Below are positions 7,064 through 13,740 of a stretch of DNA of 13,740 nucleotides, piece after piece. Under the pieces are notes generated by a model. The model was not told the DNA's origin, searched no databases, and was given only the letters and a program-made list of their open reading frames with translations. The stretch covers positions 1 through 13,740 of the forward strand of contig DASUZP010000124.1 of NCBI GenBank assembly GCA_036376775.1, written 5' to 3'. Positions within the stretch are counted from its first letter, which is position 1; each line of letters opens with the position of its first letter. This DNA comes from VRUE01 sp036376775 (GTDB lineage Bacteria > Actinomycetota > Thermoleophilia > Solirubrobacterales > 70-9). The position numbers and the translations under genes are program-made.

Positions 7064-7350
7064 GCAAGGCCGAGACCCGCGGCTACAGCGCGGACAAAGG
7101 GGCCGTGCGGGGCCGCCTACGCCGTATCGAGGGACAGGTGCGTGGCGTCGAGCGGATGGTCGAGGAGGACCGTTACTGCATCGACGTCGTCACCCAGGTC
7201 ACCGCGATCCAGGCCGCCTTGGACAAGGTCGCGCTGGAGCTGCTCAGCGACCACGCCTCCCACTGCGTGATCGGCGCCGAGCCGGACGAACAGGCGGAGC
7301 GCACCGAAGAGCTGATGGCCACGGTCAAACGACTGCTACGTCACGGCTGA
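7060..7350 (+). CDS. csoR: CsoR family copper-sensing transcriptional repressor
   Basis: A 96-aa all-helical metal-sensing repressor (DUF156/CsoR-RcnR family), starting at GTG 7060 inside the GTGA overlap with the end of the DUF4396 gene. The family core is clear: RGRLRRIEGQVRGVERMVEEDRYCIDVVTQVTAIQAAL. The Cu(I) ligand set C-H-C is intact as Cys40, His65 and Cys69, with the same 25- and 4-residue spacing as Cys36/His61/Cys65 of Mycobacterium CsoR, and Tyr39 before the first cysteine is also kept. This favours copper over the nickel/cobalt (RcnR), formaldehyde (FrmR) or persulfide (CstR) branches. Apo-CsoR binds the palindrome at 6422-6438 and Cu(I) releases it. The reading frame stays open far upstream, but that portion is out-of-frame translation of the DUF4396 gene. 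It converges on the FtsX permease. Confidence 0.93.
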   Translation: MSKAETRGYSADKGAVRGRLRRIEGQVRGVERMVEEDRYCIDVVTQVTAIQAALDKVALELLSDHASHCVIGAEPDEQAERTEELMATVKRLLRHG

Positions 7351-7355
7351 TCCAA

Positions 7356-7392
7356 ATCCAAAGGCCGTAGCGCCGCCCCTACGGCCTTGGAT
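7356..7392. terminator. Bidirectional hairpin between csoR and the FtsX permease
   Basis: The 41-bp gap between the convergent csoR and permease genes holds a 14-bp stem with one bulged A (7356-7370 pairing with 7379-7392, core AAGGCCGTAG/CTACGGCCTT, 8-nt loop). The right arm touches the permease stop codon. It is a good candidate for termination from both sides, although it has no T-tract. A short tandem repeat (TCCAAA twice, 7351-7362) borders it. Confidence 0.55.
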
Positions 7393-9941
7393 CACTCGTA
7401 CTGCAGCGAGTCCAGCACGTCTAGCCGTGAGGCGCGCCGGGCGGGCGGAATCGCCGCCAGCACGCCGGCGAGGCCGGCGAGGAGCAGCAGAACGACCAGC
7501 GAGCCGACCGGGTAGGAGAGGGTGAAGCCTTCGTCTTTCAGCGGTTGGGAGATCAGCGCGGCGAAGATCACGCCGAGGATAATTCCCAGGATCGCCCCGA
7601 TCAGCGCGGTAATCACCGCCTCGTAGCGGATCATCGTCCGCACCTGGCGCCGCGACATGCCGATCGCCCGCAGCATCCCCAGCTCGCGGGTCCGTTCGTG
7701 GATCGAGAGGGCGAGCGTGTTGGCGATGCCGAAAAGCGAGATCACGATCGCCAGCAGGAGCAGGGCGTTGAACAGGTTGACGAGCTGATCGACCTGTTCT
7801 TCTCGGGTTTCCTTCAGTTCCTGCTGGTTGAGGACTTCCGCCGTCGGGAAGGCGCGTTCCGCCCCGGCCGTAAGAGCTGCCTGGACCTTGGCAGGGTTCG
7901 CACCTGGCTTGACGATGACGAAATCGGTCGTGTCCTGGGTCTGATCGAAGGCACGCGTCATCACGGCCTGGGTGATCAGAACGCTGCCGAAGACGCCGAG
8001 CTTCGAGTCGAACTCGCCGGCAACGCGAAAGGTCGGTTTGGCCCCGGTCTGACTGAGCAGGCGGAAGCTGTCGCCGACGGCGAGGTCGTGATCGGATGCA
8101 AACGAGTCCGAGACGACCGCTTCGCCGTCCCCCAGGTTGCGCAGCGTCGCCGGCCCTCCCCGCTTCCATTCGATCTCGACCGCTTCGCCGATGTCGGACG
8201 TCGGGGCGGTGATTTTCGTCTTTGAGCCCTGTCCGAGCAGCTCCGCTTCGGTCGCGCGGATCGTCGCGACGAGCTTGACCCCCGGCACTTTGCGCGCCGC
8301 AGACGCCGCGCCGCCGGGGATCGGCGAGAAGCCGTCGGTGTTCTGGATCACCAGACCGCCCGCGAAGTTTTCGTCGATGACCTGGGCGACCGAGCTCTTC
8401 AACCCGGCGGCGAAGACGGTGACGAAGGTGACCAGGGCGAGGCCGATCATCAGCGCCGCCGCGGTGATCGCGGTGCGGCTCGGGTTGCGTTGCGAGTTCT
8501 CCCGCGCCAGGCGGCCGATCAACCGGCGGATGCGCTCCAACGGCCAGCCGGCGATCGTCGCCAGCGGCGGCACCAGGCGGGGGCTGAAAAGCGACACGGC
8601 GAGGACGATCGCGACGGCGCCGCCACCCATCATCGCGGCACGGGTGCCGGCGGCGGCGGCGCCGAAGAGGCCGAGCAGGAGAATCGCCAAGCCACCGAGG
8701 CCGAGCAGGACCGAAAGCGCCACGTAGAGAAATCGGCGCCGACGGCTGCTGGGCGGGACGTAGGCCTGGAGCGCGGCGATCGGCGGCACCCGGGTCGAGC
8801 GCACCGCCGGGACCATCGAGGAGACGGAAGTGACGACTATCCCGACGAGCAGGCCGACGACGATCGTCCGCGACTCCATGATCAGGCTCGTCGTCGGCAG
8901 ATCGATGCTGAAGGCTTTGAGCAGGGCCTTGAGCGCCACGGCCATCACGTAGCCGCCGCCGATGCCGATCAACCCACCGAGCAGGCCGATCGCCAGGGCC
9001 TCGATCAAAACCGAGACGAGGATCTGACGCCGCGAGGCGCCCAGCGTGCGCAGCAGACCGAACTCGGTGACCCGCTGGGCGACGGTGATCGAGAAGGTGT
9101 TGAAGATCAGGAAGGCGCCGACGAAGACGGCGACGAAGCCGAAGACGAGCAGGATGGTCTGCAGAAAGCCGAGGTTGTCGTGGATTTCTTCCGAACCTCG
9201 ATCGGCGTTTTCCTTGGCCGTCTCGACCCGCACCGAGGGCGGCATGACGCGCTCGATGCGGCGCTTGAGCGTCTGATCCGAGACGTCCTGCTTGGCCGCG
9301 ACGGAGATCTGATCGAAGCGGCCGCGCTTGTTGGTGATCAGCTGCGCCTCGGGCAGGATCAGCTGGGCGATGCTGGCGCCGCCGAAAGATGCATTGCCAA
9401 GCTTGGTGAAACCGACCAGCCGGTAGGACTTGGCGCGACGCTGGCCGACGATGCGGATCTTTTCGCCCAGCTGCAGATCGGAGCTTTCGGCCGCCGCCTC
9501 GTCGATCGAGGTTTCGGTCGGGCCGCGGGGCGGGTGGCCGTCGACGTAGGTGAGCGACTCAAGCCCATCCGGCAGGTGCGAGGAGATGAACTTGGGGGCG
9601 AATTTGTTGCCGATCTTGTCCCCCCGCGAGTCGAAGAACCCGCCAGGGGTGAAGATCGTGCCGGCTGCCAGCCTCACTCCCGCCACCTTCTTCGCCTTCG
9701 GCAGCAGCGACGCCGGGATCGTAGGGATTTCGCCGTTTTCCTGCTCGACCGGGTTCTTGGCCGAGATCACAACGCTCGTCCCCTTCAGCGAGTCGGTGAA
9801 GATTTCGTCGAAGGCGGCGAAGATCGTGTCGGTGAGGACAAACGAGCCGGCGACGAAGGCGACGCCGATGACCACGGCAAAGGTCGTCGCCAGGGCCCGC
9901 GCCTTGCGTGCCCAGAGACTCTTGACGGCGAGGCCCGTCAC
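7392..9941 (-). CDS. ABC transporter permease with two FtsX domains
   Basis: An 849-aa inner-membrane permease of the FtsX/MacB/LolE superfamily, double-length with two FtsX modules. About ten membrane segments can be read. One lies near 17-37 in the N-terminus. A first FtsX block spans about 258-385 (VFGFVAVFVGAFLIFNTFSITVAQRVTEFGLLRTLGASRRQ). A central hydrophobic region spans 404-513. A second FtsX block spans about 717-835 (FGIANTLALSIHERTRELGMLRAIGMSRRQ), ending in PARRASRLDVLDSLQYE. Two large extracytoplasmic domains (about 40-255 and 515-715) separate these parts. The paired E-x-G-x-L-R-x-[IL]-G-x-S-R-R-Q motifs are the coupling sites for the ATPase. It starts at GTG 9941, 7 bp after the ATPase stop, with GAAGG just upstream. 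Likely exports or extracts a lipid, lipoprotein or peptide, or transmits force; substrate unknown. Confidence 0.93.
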   Translation of the reverse strand: MTGLAVKSLWARKARALATTFAVVIGVAFVAGSFVLTDTIFAAFDEIFTDSLKGTSVVISAKNPVEQENGEIPTIPASLLPKAKKVAGVRLAAGTIFTPGGFFDSRGDKIGNKFAPKFISSHLPDGLESLTYVDGHPPRGPTETSIDEAAAESSDLQLGEKIRIVGQRRAKSYRLVGFTKLGNASFGGASIAQLILPEAQLITNKRGRFDQISVAAKQDVSDQTLKRRIERVMPPSVRVETAKENADRGSEEIHDNLGFLQTILLVFGFVAVFVGAFLIFNTFSITVAQRVTEFGLLRTLGASRRQILVSVLIEALAIGLLGGLIGIGGGYVMAVALKALLKAFSIDLPTTSLIMESRTIVVGLLVGIVVTSVSSMVPAVRSTRVPPIAALQAYVPPSSRRRRFLYVALSVLLGLGGLAILLLGLFGAAAAGTRAAMMGGGAVAIVLAVSLFSPRLVPPLATIAGWPLERIRRLIGRLARENSQRNPSRTAITAAALMIGLALVTFVTVFAAGLKSSVAQVIDENFAGGLVIQNTDGFSPIPGGAASAARKVPGVKLVATIRATEAELLGQGSKTKITAPTSDIGEAVEIEWKRGGPATLRNLGDGEAVVSDSFASDHDLAVGDSFRLLSQTGAKPTFRVAGEFDSKLGVFGSVLITQAVMTRAFDQTQDTTDFVIVKPGANPAKVQAALTAGAERAFPTAEVLNQQELKETREEQVDQLVNLFNALLLLAIVISLFGIANTLALSIHERTRELGMLRAIGMSRRQVRTMIRYEAVITALIGAILGIILGVIFAALISQPLKDEGFTLSYPVGSLVVLLLLAGLAGVLAAIPPARRASRLDVLDSLQYE

Positions 9942-9948
9942 ACGACCT

Positions 9949-10692
9949 TCAATCGATCTGCTTCATCAGCTCGATCACCTCGTCGGCCGAACCGGGAGCC
10001 GCGTCGTGGACGATCTTGCCGTCGCGGAGGGTGATCAGCCGGTCGGCGTGCGCCGCCGCAGCGGGGTCGTGGGTGACCATGATCACCGTCTGCCCGAACT
10101 CGTCGACCGCCTGGCGCAGCAGCTTCAAGACCTCGGTGCTCGCCTTCGAATCGAGGTTTCCGGTCGGCTCGTCGGCGAAGACCACCGCAGGTTTCGATAC
10201 CAGCGCCCGGGCGACGGCGACCCGCTGCTGCTGGCCGCCGGAGAGCTCGGACGGCCGGTGGGTACGGCGGTTCTCGAGCCCGACCGTCTGGATCAACCGC
10301 TCGAGCCATTCGGCATCGGGCTTGCGACCGGCGATCGAGAGCGGCAGGACGAGGTTCTCCTCGGCAGTTAGGACCGGCAGCAGGTTGAAGAACTGGAAGA
10401 CGAAGCCGAGCTTGTCGCGGCGCAGCTTGGTCAGCGCGGCGTCGTCGAGGCCGGTGATCTCCTCACCGTCGAGCGTCACCGTGCCGGAGGTCGGAAGGTC
10501 GAGCCCGGCGAGGATGTGCATCAGGGTCGACTTGCCCGACCCCGACGGCCCCATGATCGCGGTGAAGCGTCCTCGCTCGAACCCGGTGGATACATCGACC
10601 AGGGCATCGACCGCGGCCTCGCCTTCGCCGTAGCGGCGTGAGACGTTCGTCGCCGTAACCACCTGCCCGTTCGCCTGGCTCACGGGGTGCAC
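9949..10692 (-). CDS. ABC transporter ATP-binding protein, LolD/MacB type
   Basis: A 247-aa cytoplasmic ATPase that powers the adjacent FtsX permease. The full motif set is present: Walker A GPSGSGKST (48-56), Q-loop Gln100 in VFQFFNLLP, signature LSGGQQQR (150-157), Walker B VVFADEP (170-176) with catalytic Glu175, a D-loop (NLDSKA) and switch His208 (VTHD). The FQFFNLLP Q-loop and DEPTGNLDS are typical of LolD/MacB/FtsE-like ATPases that work with FtsX-fold permeases. The start is GTG 10692 with a weak GAG upstream; an in-frame GTG at 10683 would remove three residues and cannot be excluded. It is first in the operon, with the permease following after 7 bp. The promoter lies in the region shared with the HAD gene, next to the 116-bp foldback element. 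Confidence 0.95.
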   Translation of the reverse strand: MHPVSQANGQVVTATNVSRRYGEGEAAVDALVDVSTGFERGRFTAIMGPSGSGKSTLMHILAGLDLPTSGTVTLDGEEITGLDDAALTKLRRDKLGFVFQFFNLLPVLTAEENLVLPLSIAGRKPDAEWLERLIQTVGLENRRTHRPSELSGGQQQRVAVARALVSKPAVVFADEPTGNLDSKASTEVLKLLRQAVDEFGQTVIMVTHDPAAAAHADRLITLRDGKIVHDAAPGSADEVIELMKQID

Positions 10693-10727
10693 GGTATCGA
10701 TCTCATTGGTTCAGCGGTCCATCGCGG

Positions 10728-10843
10728 TAGGCCCCTCTCGGCAGGGGCTCCACTTAACTTTTTCGGTGTGTTGCTATCGGGCTGACGCCCGGAGCCGGCG
10801 ACGAAAAAGTACAAGACGTTCCACCCCTACCGAGAGGGGCCTA
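10728..10843. repeat. 116-bp foldback element in the ABC/HAD divergent promoter region
   Basis: Outer arms 10728-10741 and 10830-10843 are perfect 14-bp reverse complements. After one mismatch the pairing continues for 5 bp (10743-10747 with 10824-10828). A further 9-bp perfect pairing, ACTTTTTCG (10757-10765) with CGAAAAAGT (10802-10810), lies inside, and a CGGGC/GCCCG hairpin (10778-10791) sits at the apex. The whole would form a long cruciform or stem-loop. It occupies most of the 167-bp gap between two divergent genes, so it must overlap or separate their promoters. No coding frame is supported. It could be a mobile MITE-like unit, a structured repeat or a regulatory structure. Confidence 0.65.
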
Positions 10844-10850
10844 ATAGCCT
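10842..10850 (+). promoter_or_regulatory. Candidate -10 region of the HAD-MFS operon, leaderless start
   Basis: TAATAG/TAGCCT (overlapping, 10842-10850) sits 9 nt before the ATG at 10860, and no Shine-Dalgarno sequence lies between. This spacing fits a leaderless transcript starting at or next to the ATG. A weak -35 (TTCCAC, 10819-10824) is 17 bp from TAATAG. The -10 overlaps the outer end of the foldback element. Motif-based inference. Confidence 0.35.
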
Positions 10851-10859
10851 GGGCCTCCG

Positions 10860-11648
10860 ATGGCACTGGCAGACGAATTCGACGGGTTGCTGGTCGACCT
10901 CGACGGGGTGGTATGGATCGGCCGTGAGCCGGTGCCAGGGTCGGCCGAGGCGCTGCGCTCGCTGCTGGCCGACGGCAAAGAGATCGTCTTCGTCACCAAC
11001 AACCCGGGCAAGCCGGGGGCCGAGTACGCGCGGCGGTTGGGCGAGGCCGGTGTCGAGGTGGACGCAGAGCGCGTCGTCACCGCAGGCGAAGCGACGGCGG
11101 CACTGGCGACGGAACGGGCCGGCGAGGGCGCGTCCGCATACGTCATCGGCGCGCCGGCATTCCACGAAACGGTCGCCGCCACCGGATTGAAGCTGCTCGA
11201 GGGCGAGGCCGGCCGCGAGGCGGACGTCGTCCTCGTCTCCGGCCACCGCGGTTTCGACTACGAGGAGCTGCTGACGGCGACGCTCGCCCTGCAACGAGGC
11301 GCGACCCTGTTCGCCACCAGCCACGATCCGACCCTGCCGATGCCCGGCGGGGCCTGGCCCGGGACCGGCGCCGTGCTCGCCGCCGTCGAGACGGCGAGCG
11401 GTGCGACGGCGGAGATCGGCGGCAAGCCAGAGCCGTACCTCTTCGAGCTGGCGCGGGAACGGATCGCCGTGGCCGAGCGGGTGGCGATGGTCGGCGACCG
11501 GGTCTCGTCCGACATCGAGGGGGGTCGACGAGCTGGCCTGGAGACGATCCTGGTGCTGAGCGGGGCGACCTCACGCGAGCAGGCAGAGGGCGCGGTGCCA
11601 CCGGCGGACCACATCATCGAGAACCTCGCCGCCCTGGCGCGATCATGA
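10860..11648 (+). CDS. HAD superfamily phosphatase, subclass IIA (NagD / phosphoglycolate-phosphatase-like)
   Basis: A 262-aa cytoplasmic phosphatase of the HAD-IIA group, typical in length. Motif I is DLDGVVW (13-19), with nucleophile Asp13 and acid/base Asp15. Motif II is TNN (46-48). The motif III lysine is Lys189 in GGKPEPYLF, and motif IV is GDRVSSDI (212-219) with Mg-binding Asp213 and Asp218. The C2-type cap lies between motifs II and III (about 75-180). Relatives dephosphorylate nucleotides, 2-phosphoglycolate, glycerol-3-phosphate or p-nitrophenyl phosphate; the substrate here cannot be read from sequence. The ATG appears leaderless. The stop overlaps the start of the MFS transporter gene (ATGA), so the two are translationally coupled. 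Confidence 0.92.
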   Translation: MALADEFDGLLVDLDGVVWIGREPVPGSAEALRSLLADGKEIVFVTNNPGKPGAEYARRLGEAGVEVDAERVVTAGEATAALATERAGEGASAYVIGAPAFHETVAATGLKLLEGEAGREADVVLVSGHRGFDYEELLTATLALQRGATLFATSHDPTLPMPGGAWPGTGAVLAAVETASGATAEIGGKPEPYLFELARERIAVAERVAMVGDRVSSDIEGGRRAGLETILVLSGATSREQAEGAVPPADHIIENLAALARS

Positions 11649-12841
11649 GTATGGCCGCGGCGACGCCATCGCCTGCGGTGGCACGACCCGGCGTCGCCTT
11701 CGCCGGCGTCTTCGCCGTGACTTTCTCCGGTCTGGTGGCGGTCGGGGCGGTGCTGCCGGTCCTGCCGCGCTACGTGCACGGCCCGCTCGACGCCGGCAAC
11801 ATCGCTGTCGGCGTGGTCATCGGCTCCTACGCGGTCACGGGGCTGCTCCTCCGTCCCCTCGCCGGTCGCCTCGCCGACCGCCGCGGGCGCAAGCCGGCGG
11901 TGTTGCTCGGCTCGATCCTGGTCGCGGTCGCCGGCTTCCTCTACCTCCTGCCGTTCGGGGTGGTCGGCCTGATCGGCACCCGGCTGATCCTCGGCGCCGG
12001 CGAGGGCACCGTCTTCACCGCGGGTTCGGCCTGGATCGTCGACATCGCGCCGCCCGAACGACGGGGACGGGTGATCGGCCTCTACGGGCTCGCGGTCTGG
12101 TCCGGGCTCAGCATCGGGCCGTTGATCGGCGAGCTGCTTCTCCACGCCTCCGGCTACACCGCGGTCTGGCTCTTCGCCGGGGTCGCGCCGCTGGTCGGAG
12201 CGCTGATCGCGGTGCGATTGCCGGACCCGTTCCATCCCAAACCGGCCGAGGACGAACACCATCCGCTGATCGCCCCGGAGGCGGTCCGGCCCGGCGTCGC
12301 CCTCGCCCTCGGCTCGCTCGGCTACGCGACCGTCGCCTCCTTCGTCGTCCTCCACCTCGACTCCAGGGGGATCGGTCACGGCGCGGTCGTCTTCGGTGTG
12401 TTCGCGACGATGGTCGTCCTCACCCGGCTGGTCGGCGGCGACCTCCCCGACCGGGTCGGCCCGGCCCGCGTCGCCATCGTCGCCGCAGCCGTCGAGGCAA
12501 TCGGACTGGTGACTATGGGGGTCGCCCACAGCCTCGGCGTCGCGGTGCTCGGCGCCCTGGCGATGGGGGCGGCGTTCTCGCTGCTCTACCCCTCGCTCTC
12601 GCTGATCGTCGTCGCCCGCGTCCCGGAGACGCGGCGCGGCGCGGCGCTCGGCACCTTCACCGCCTTCTTCGACGCCGGCATCGGCTTCGGTGCCCCCCTG
12701 GCCGGCATAGCCGCCGCGCTCACCGACTACGAGGGCGCCTTCCTCTTCGCCGCGGTCATCGCCCTCGTCTCCTCCGCCACGATCGCTCTCGCGATCTCAA
12801 CCCGCGGCCGCACCCTGCTCGCCGGACGTGCCGTCGGTTGA
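11645..12841 (+). CDS. Major facilitator superfamily (MFS) transporter
   Basis: A 398-aa inner-membrane carrier with about 12 predicted membrane segments, the usual MFS length. The diagnostic loop 2-3 motif A is GRLADRRGRKP (74-84). The segment GLSIGPLIGELL (154-165) resembles the antiporter motif C of drug/H+ exporters. A charged, His-containing central loop (about 193-213) splits the two six-helix halves. The first ATG lies in the ATGA overlap with the HAD gene; a second ATG two codons on (11651) is an alternative start. Motif C and general similarity to DHA-type proteins favour efflux over uptake, but the substrate is unknown. The coupling suggests a link to the phosphatase product or shared stress expression. 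Confidence 0.93.
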   Translation: MSMAAATPSPAVARPGVAFAGVFAVTFSGLVAVGAVLPVLPRYVHGPLDAGNIAVGVVIGSYAVTGLLLRPLAGRLADRRGRKPAVLLGSILVAVAGFLYLLPFGVVGLIGTRLILGAGEGTVFTAGSAWIVDIAPPERRGRVIGLYGLAVWSGLSIGPLIGELLLHASGYTAVWLFAGVAPLVGALIAVRLPDPFHPKPAEDEHHPLIAPEAVRPGVALALGSLGYATVASFVVLHLDSRGIGHGAVVFGVFATMVVLTRLVGGDLPDRVGPARVAIVAAAVEAIGLVTMGVAHSLGVAVLGALAMGAAFSLLYPSLSLIVVARVPETRRGAALGTFTAFFDAGIGFGAPLAGIAAALTDYEGAFLFAAVIALVSSATIALAISTRGRTLLAGRAVG

Positions 12842-12881
12842 GTACCCATATCGGCCGCTACGCGACGGCACGCCCTCGGCC

Positions 12882-13667
12882 TCAGGGGCGTTCGGAGATC
12901 AGTAGCGCCTGGGCAGCGCGGCCGATACGGCCGCGCTGGTCGGAGAGGACCGACTCGGCGGTGCCGATCCCGTTCGGCTGCGGCAGGGTGACGGCATCTA
13001 CGCAGATCCACTCGCCCTCCGGCATCCGCTCCAGGTAGACGCCGAGGTCGACGTTGATGAAGACGTAGCGACGCCAGTCGAGCACCGCGCTGATCCCGTT
13101 GCCGACGTCGGCAGCGACCAGGGTCCGCTGCAACGGAGTCGGCTCCTCGCCGGCGACGAGCCGGCAGTTCATCCGCATCCAGACGGTCGCCGGCCCCGGC
13201 TCGAGGAAGCCGCCACCAACCGACCGCCACTCCATCGCCGTGTGGTAACCGACGTCCTGGCCGGTTGAGAAGAACTCCGGCTTGCCGCCCTCCTCAGGCC
13301 CCAGCGGCGGCTCGGGCATAGAGACCACATCCTCAGGGATCTCAATCTCAGCGGTCCGAATCCGCCAGGCCCGAGCCTTCATCAGCTCCCCATCTCCATT
13401 GGAGAGCGTGGCCTCGATCATCTGCACGCTGCGTCCAGGCCTAACCACCTCAGCCTCGACCCGCACCGGGCCGATAGGCACCGGCCGCAGAATCTCGAAG
13501 GTGACCCGGGCAACCTGAAACCCCTCGCCATCCCCCGCTCGTTCAATAGCGCGTCCCAGCAAAGCTGACGGAGGTCCCGCATGCTGAGCCCCCGGATCCC
13601 ACGGACCTCGGGTCAGCTCCGTGGCCAAGAACCCATCACCAGCTATCTCGTAAAAGGCTTCTTCCAC
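12882..13667 (-). CDS. Thioesterase family protein (double-hotdog, acyl-CoA thioesterase-like)
   Basis: A 261-aa protein with the features of double-hotdog acyl-CoA thioesterases (TesB/4HBT_3-like). The N-terminal half carries TRGPWDPGAQHAGPPSALLGRAIE (19-42) and a strand pattern ending in the FEILRPVPIGPVRVEAEVVRPGRSVQ block (57-82). The C-terminal half carries LVAADVGNGISAVLDW (183-198) and a hotdog-like FINVDLGVYLER (203-214). Members hydrolyse acyl-CoA thioesters in the cytosol, linked to fatty-acid or lipid turnover. The GTG start at 13667 has no Shine-Dalgarno sequence, and the frame stays open to the window edge at 13740, so the true start could be upstream. The alignment-like beginning (EEAFYE...GDGF...TELTRGPW) suggests this start is close. 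It converges on the MFS gene across a 40-bp gap that holds only weak dyad symmetry. Confidence 0.85.
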   Translation of the reverse strand: MEEAFYEIAGDGFLATELTRGPWDPGAQHAGPPSALLGRAIERAGDGEGFQVARVTFEILRPVPIGPVRVEAEVVRPGRSVQMIEATLSNGDGELMKARAWRIRTAEIEIPEDVVSMPEPPLGPEEGGKPEFFSTGQDVGYHTAMEWRSVGGGFLEPGPATVWMRMNCRLVAGEEPTPLQRTLVAADVGNGISAVLDWRRYVFINVDLGVYLERMPEGEWICVDAVTLPQPNGIGTAESVLSDQRGRIGRAAQALLISERP

Positions 13668-13740
13668 AGCGGCGCATCGTAGAGGGCGGCGGGGGTCGTC
13701 TCTCGAGTGCCTCGCGAAGCGGCTCCGCAGAGTGATTCCC

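Noticed and set aside
6439..7350. Reading csoR as a 303-aa protein starting upstream at 6439.
   Set aside because: The first 207 codons are an out-of-frame, Arg-rich reading of the DUF4396 gene. Only residues from GTG 7060 on have the CsoR fold and the normal family length.
8490..10034. A 514-codon open frame on the plus strand opposite the FtsX permease.
   Set aside because: Its composition is extremely charged (Arg/Asp/Glu/Gly/Gln), with no domain and no ribosome-binding site. The opposite strand encodes a convincing permease.
10706..10927. A small 73-codon plus-strand frame across the ABC/HAD gap.
   Set aside because: It begins at a TTG without a ribosome-binding site, runs through the foldback element and into the HAD gene in another frame, and is Arg-rich without any domain.
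12842..12881. Terminator between the MFS and thioesterase genes.
   Set aside because: Only a weak dyad of about 5 bp (CGCCC/GGGCG) can be found in or beside the gap, which is not enough to call.

Overview
The window is a stretch of ordinary, gene-dense, very GC-rich bacterial chromosome. GC-rich third codon positions, several GTG or TTG starts, apparently leaderless genes, a coenzyme-B12-dependent ribonucleotide reductase, a CsoR repressor and a soluble bacterial P450 together suggest a high-GC actinobacterium. A Thermoleophilia/Solirubrobacterales-type organism would fit, but that placement is inference from gene style and not a database match. I see no rRNA, tRNA, CRISPR array, transposase, integrase or phage gene.

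Layout. At the left, a PAQR/hemolysin III membrane protein (minus) diverges from nrdJ, a complete class II ribonucleotide reductase (plus). nrdJ converges on a cytochrome P450 (minus), and a 149-bp foldback element fills the gap. The P450 diverges from an HSL-family (GDSAG) ester hydrolase (plus). At the hydrolase stop codon begins a perfect CsoR-type operator inside a promoter, driving a two-gene operon: a His-rich DUF4396 membrane protein and csoR, overlapping by 4 bp. A bidirectional hairpin separates csoR from a convergent ABC pair (minus strand: LolD/MacB-type ATPase, then an 849-aa two-domain FtsX permease). The ATPase diverges from a HAD phosphatase plus MFS transporter operon (ATGA overlap), with a second, 116-bp foldback element in the shared promoter region. 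A double-hotdog thioesterase (minus) converges on the MFS gene and closes the window.

How the genes work together. Three two-gene units are clear: DUF4396-csoR (metal-responsive and autoregulated), ATPase-FtsX (one transporter) and HAD-MFS (translationally coupled). The P450/hydrolase pair is divergent and may be co-regulated, which is unproven. The remaining genes look like independent housekeeping or lipid-metabolism genes.

Most interesting points: (1) the operator/promoter geometry of the DUF4396-csoR unit and the H-C-C-E-M pattern in the first DUF4396 helix, suggesting a little-described copper-responsive membrane protein; (2) two intergenic foldback elements of similar architecture that share a 12-mer, possible members of a structured intergenic repeat family. 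No intergenic gap exceeds 200 bp. I found no large undescribed multi-gene system here.
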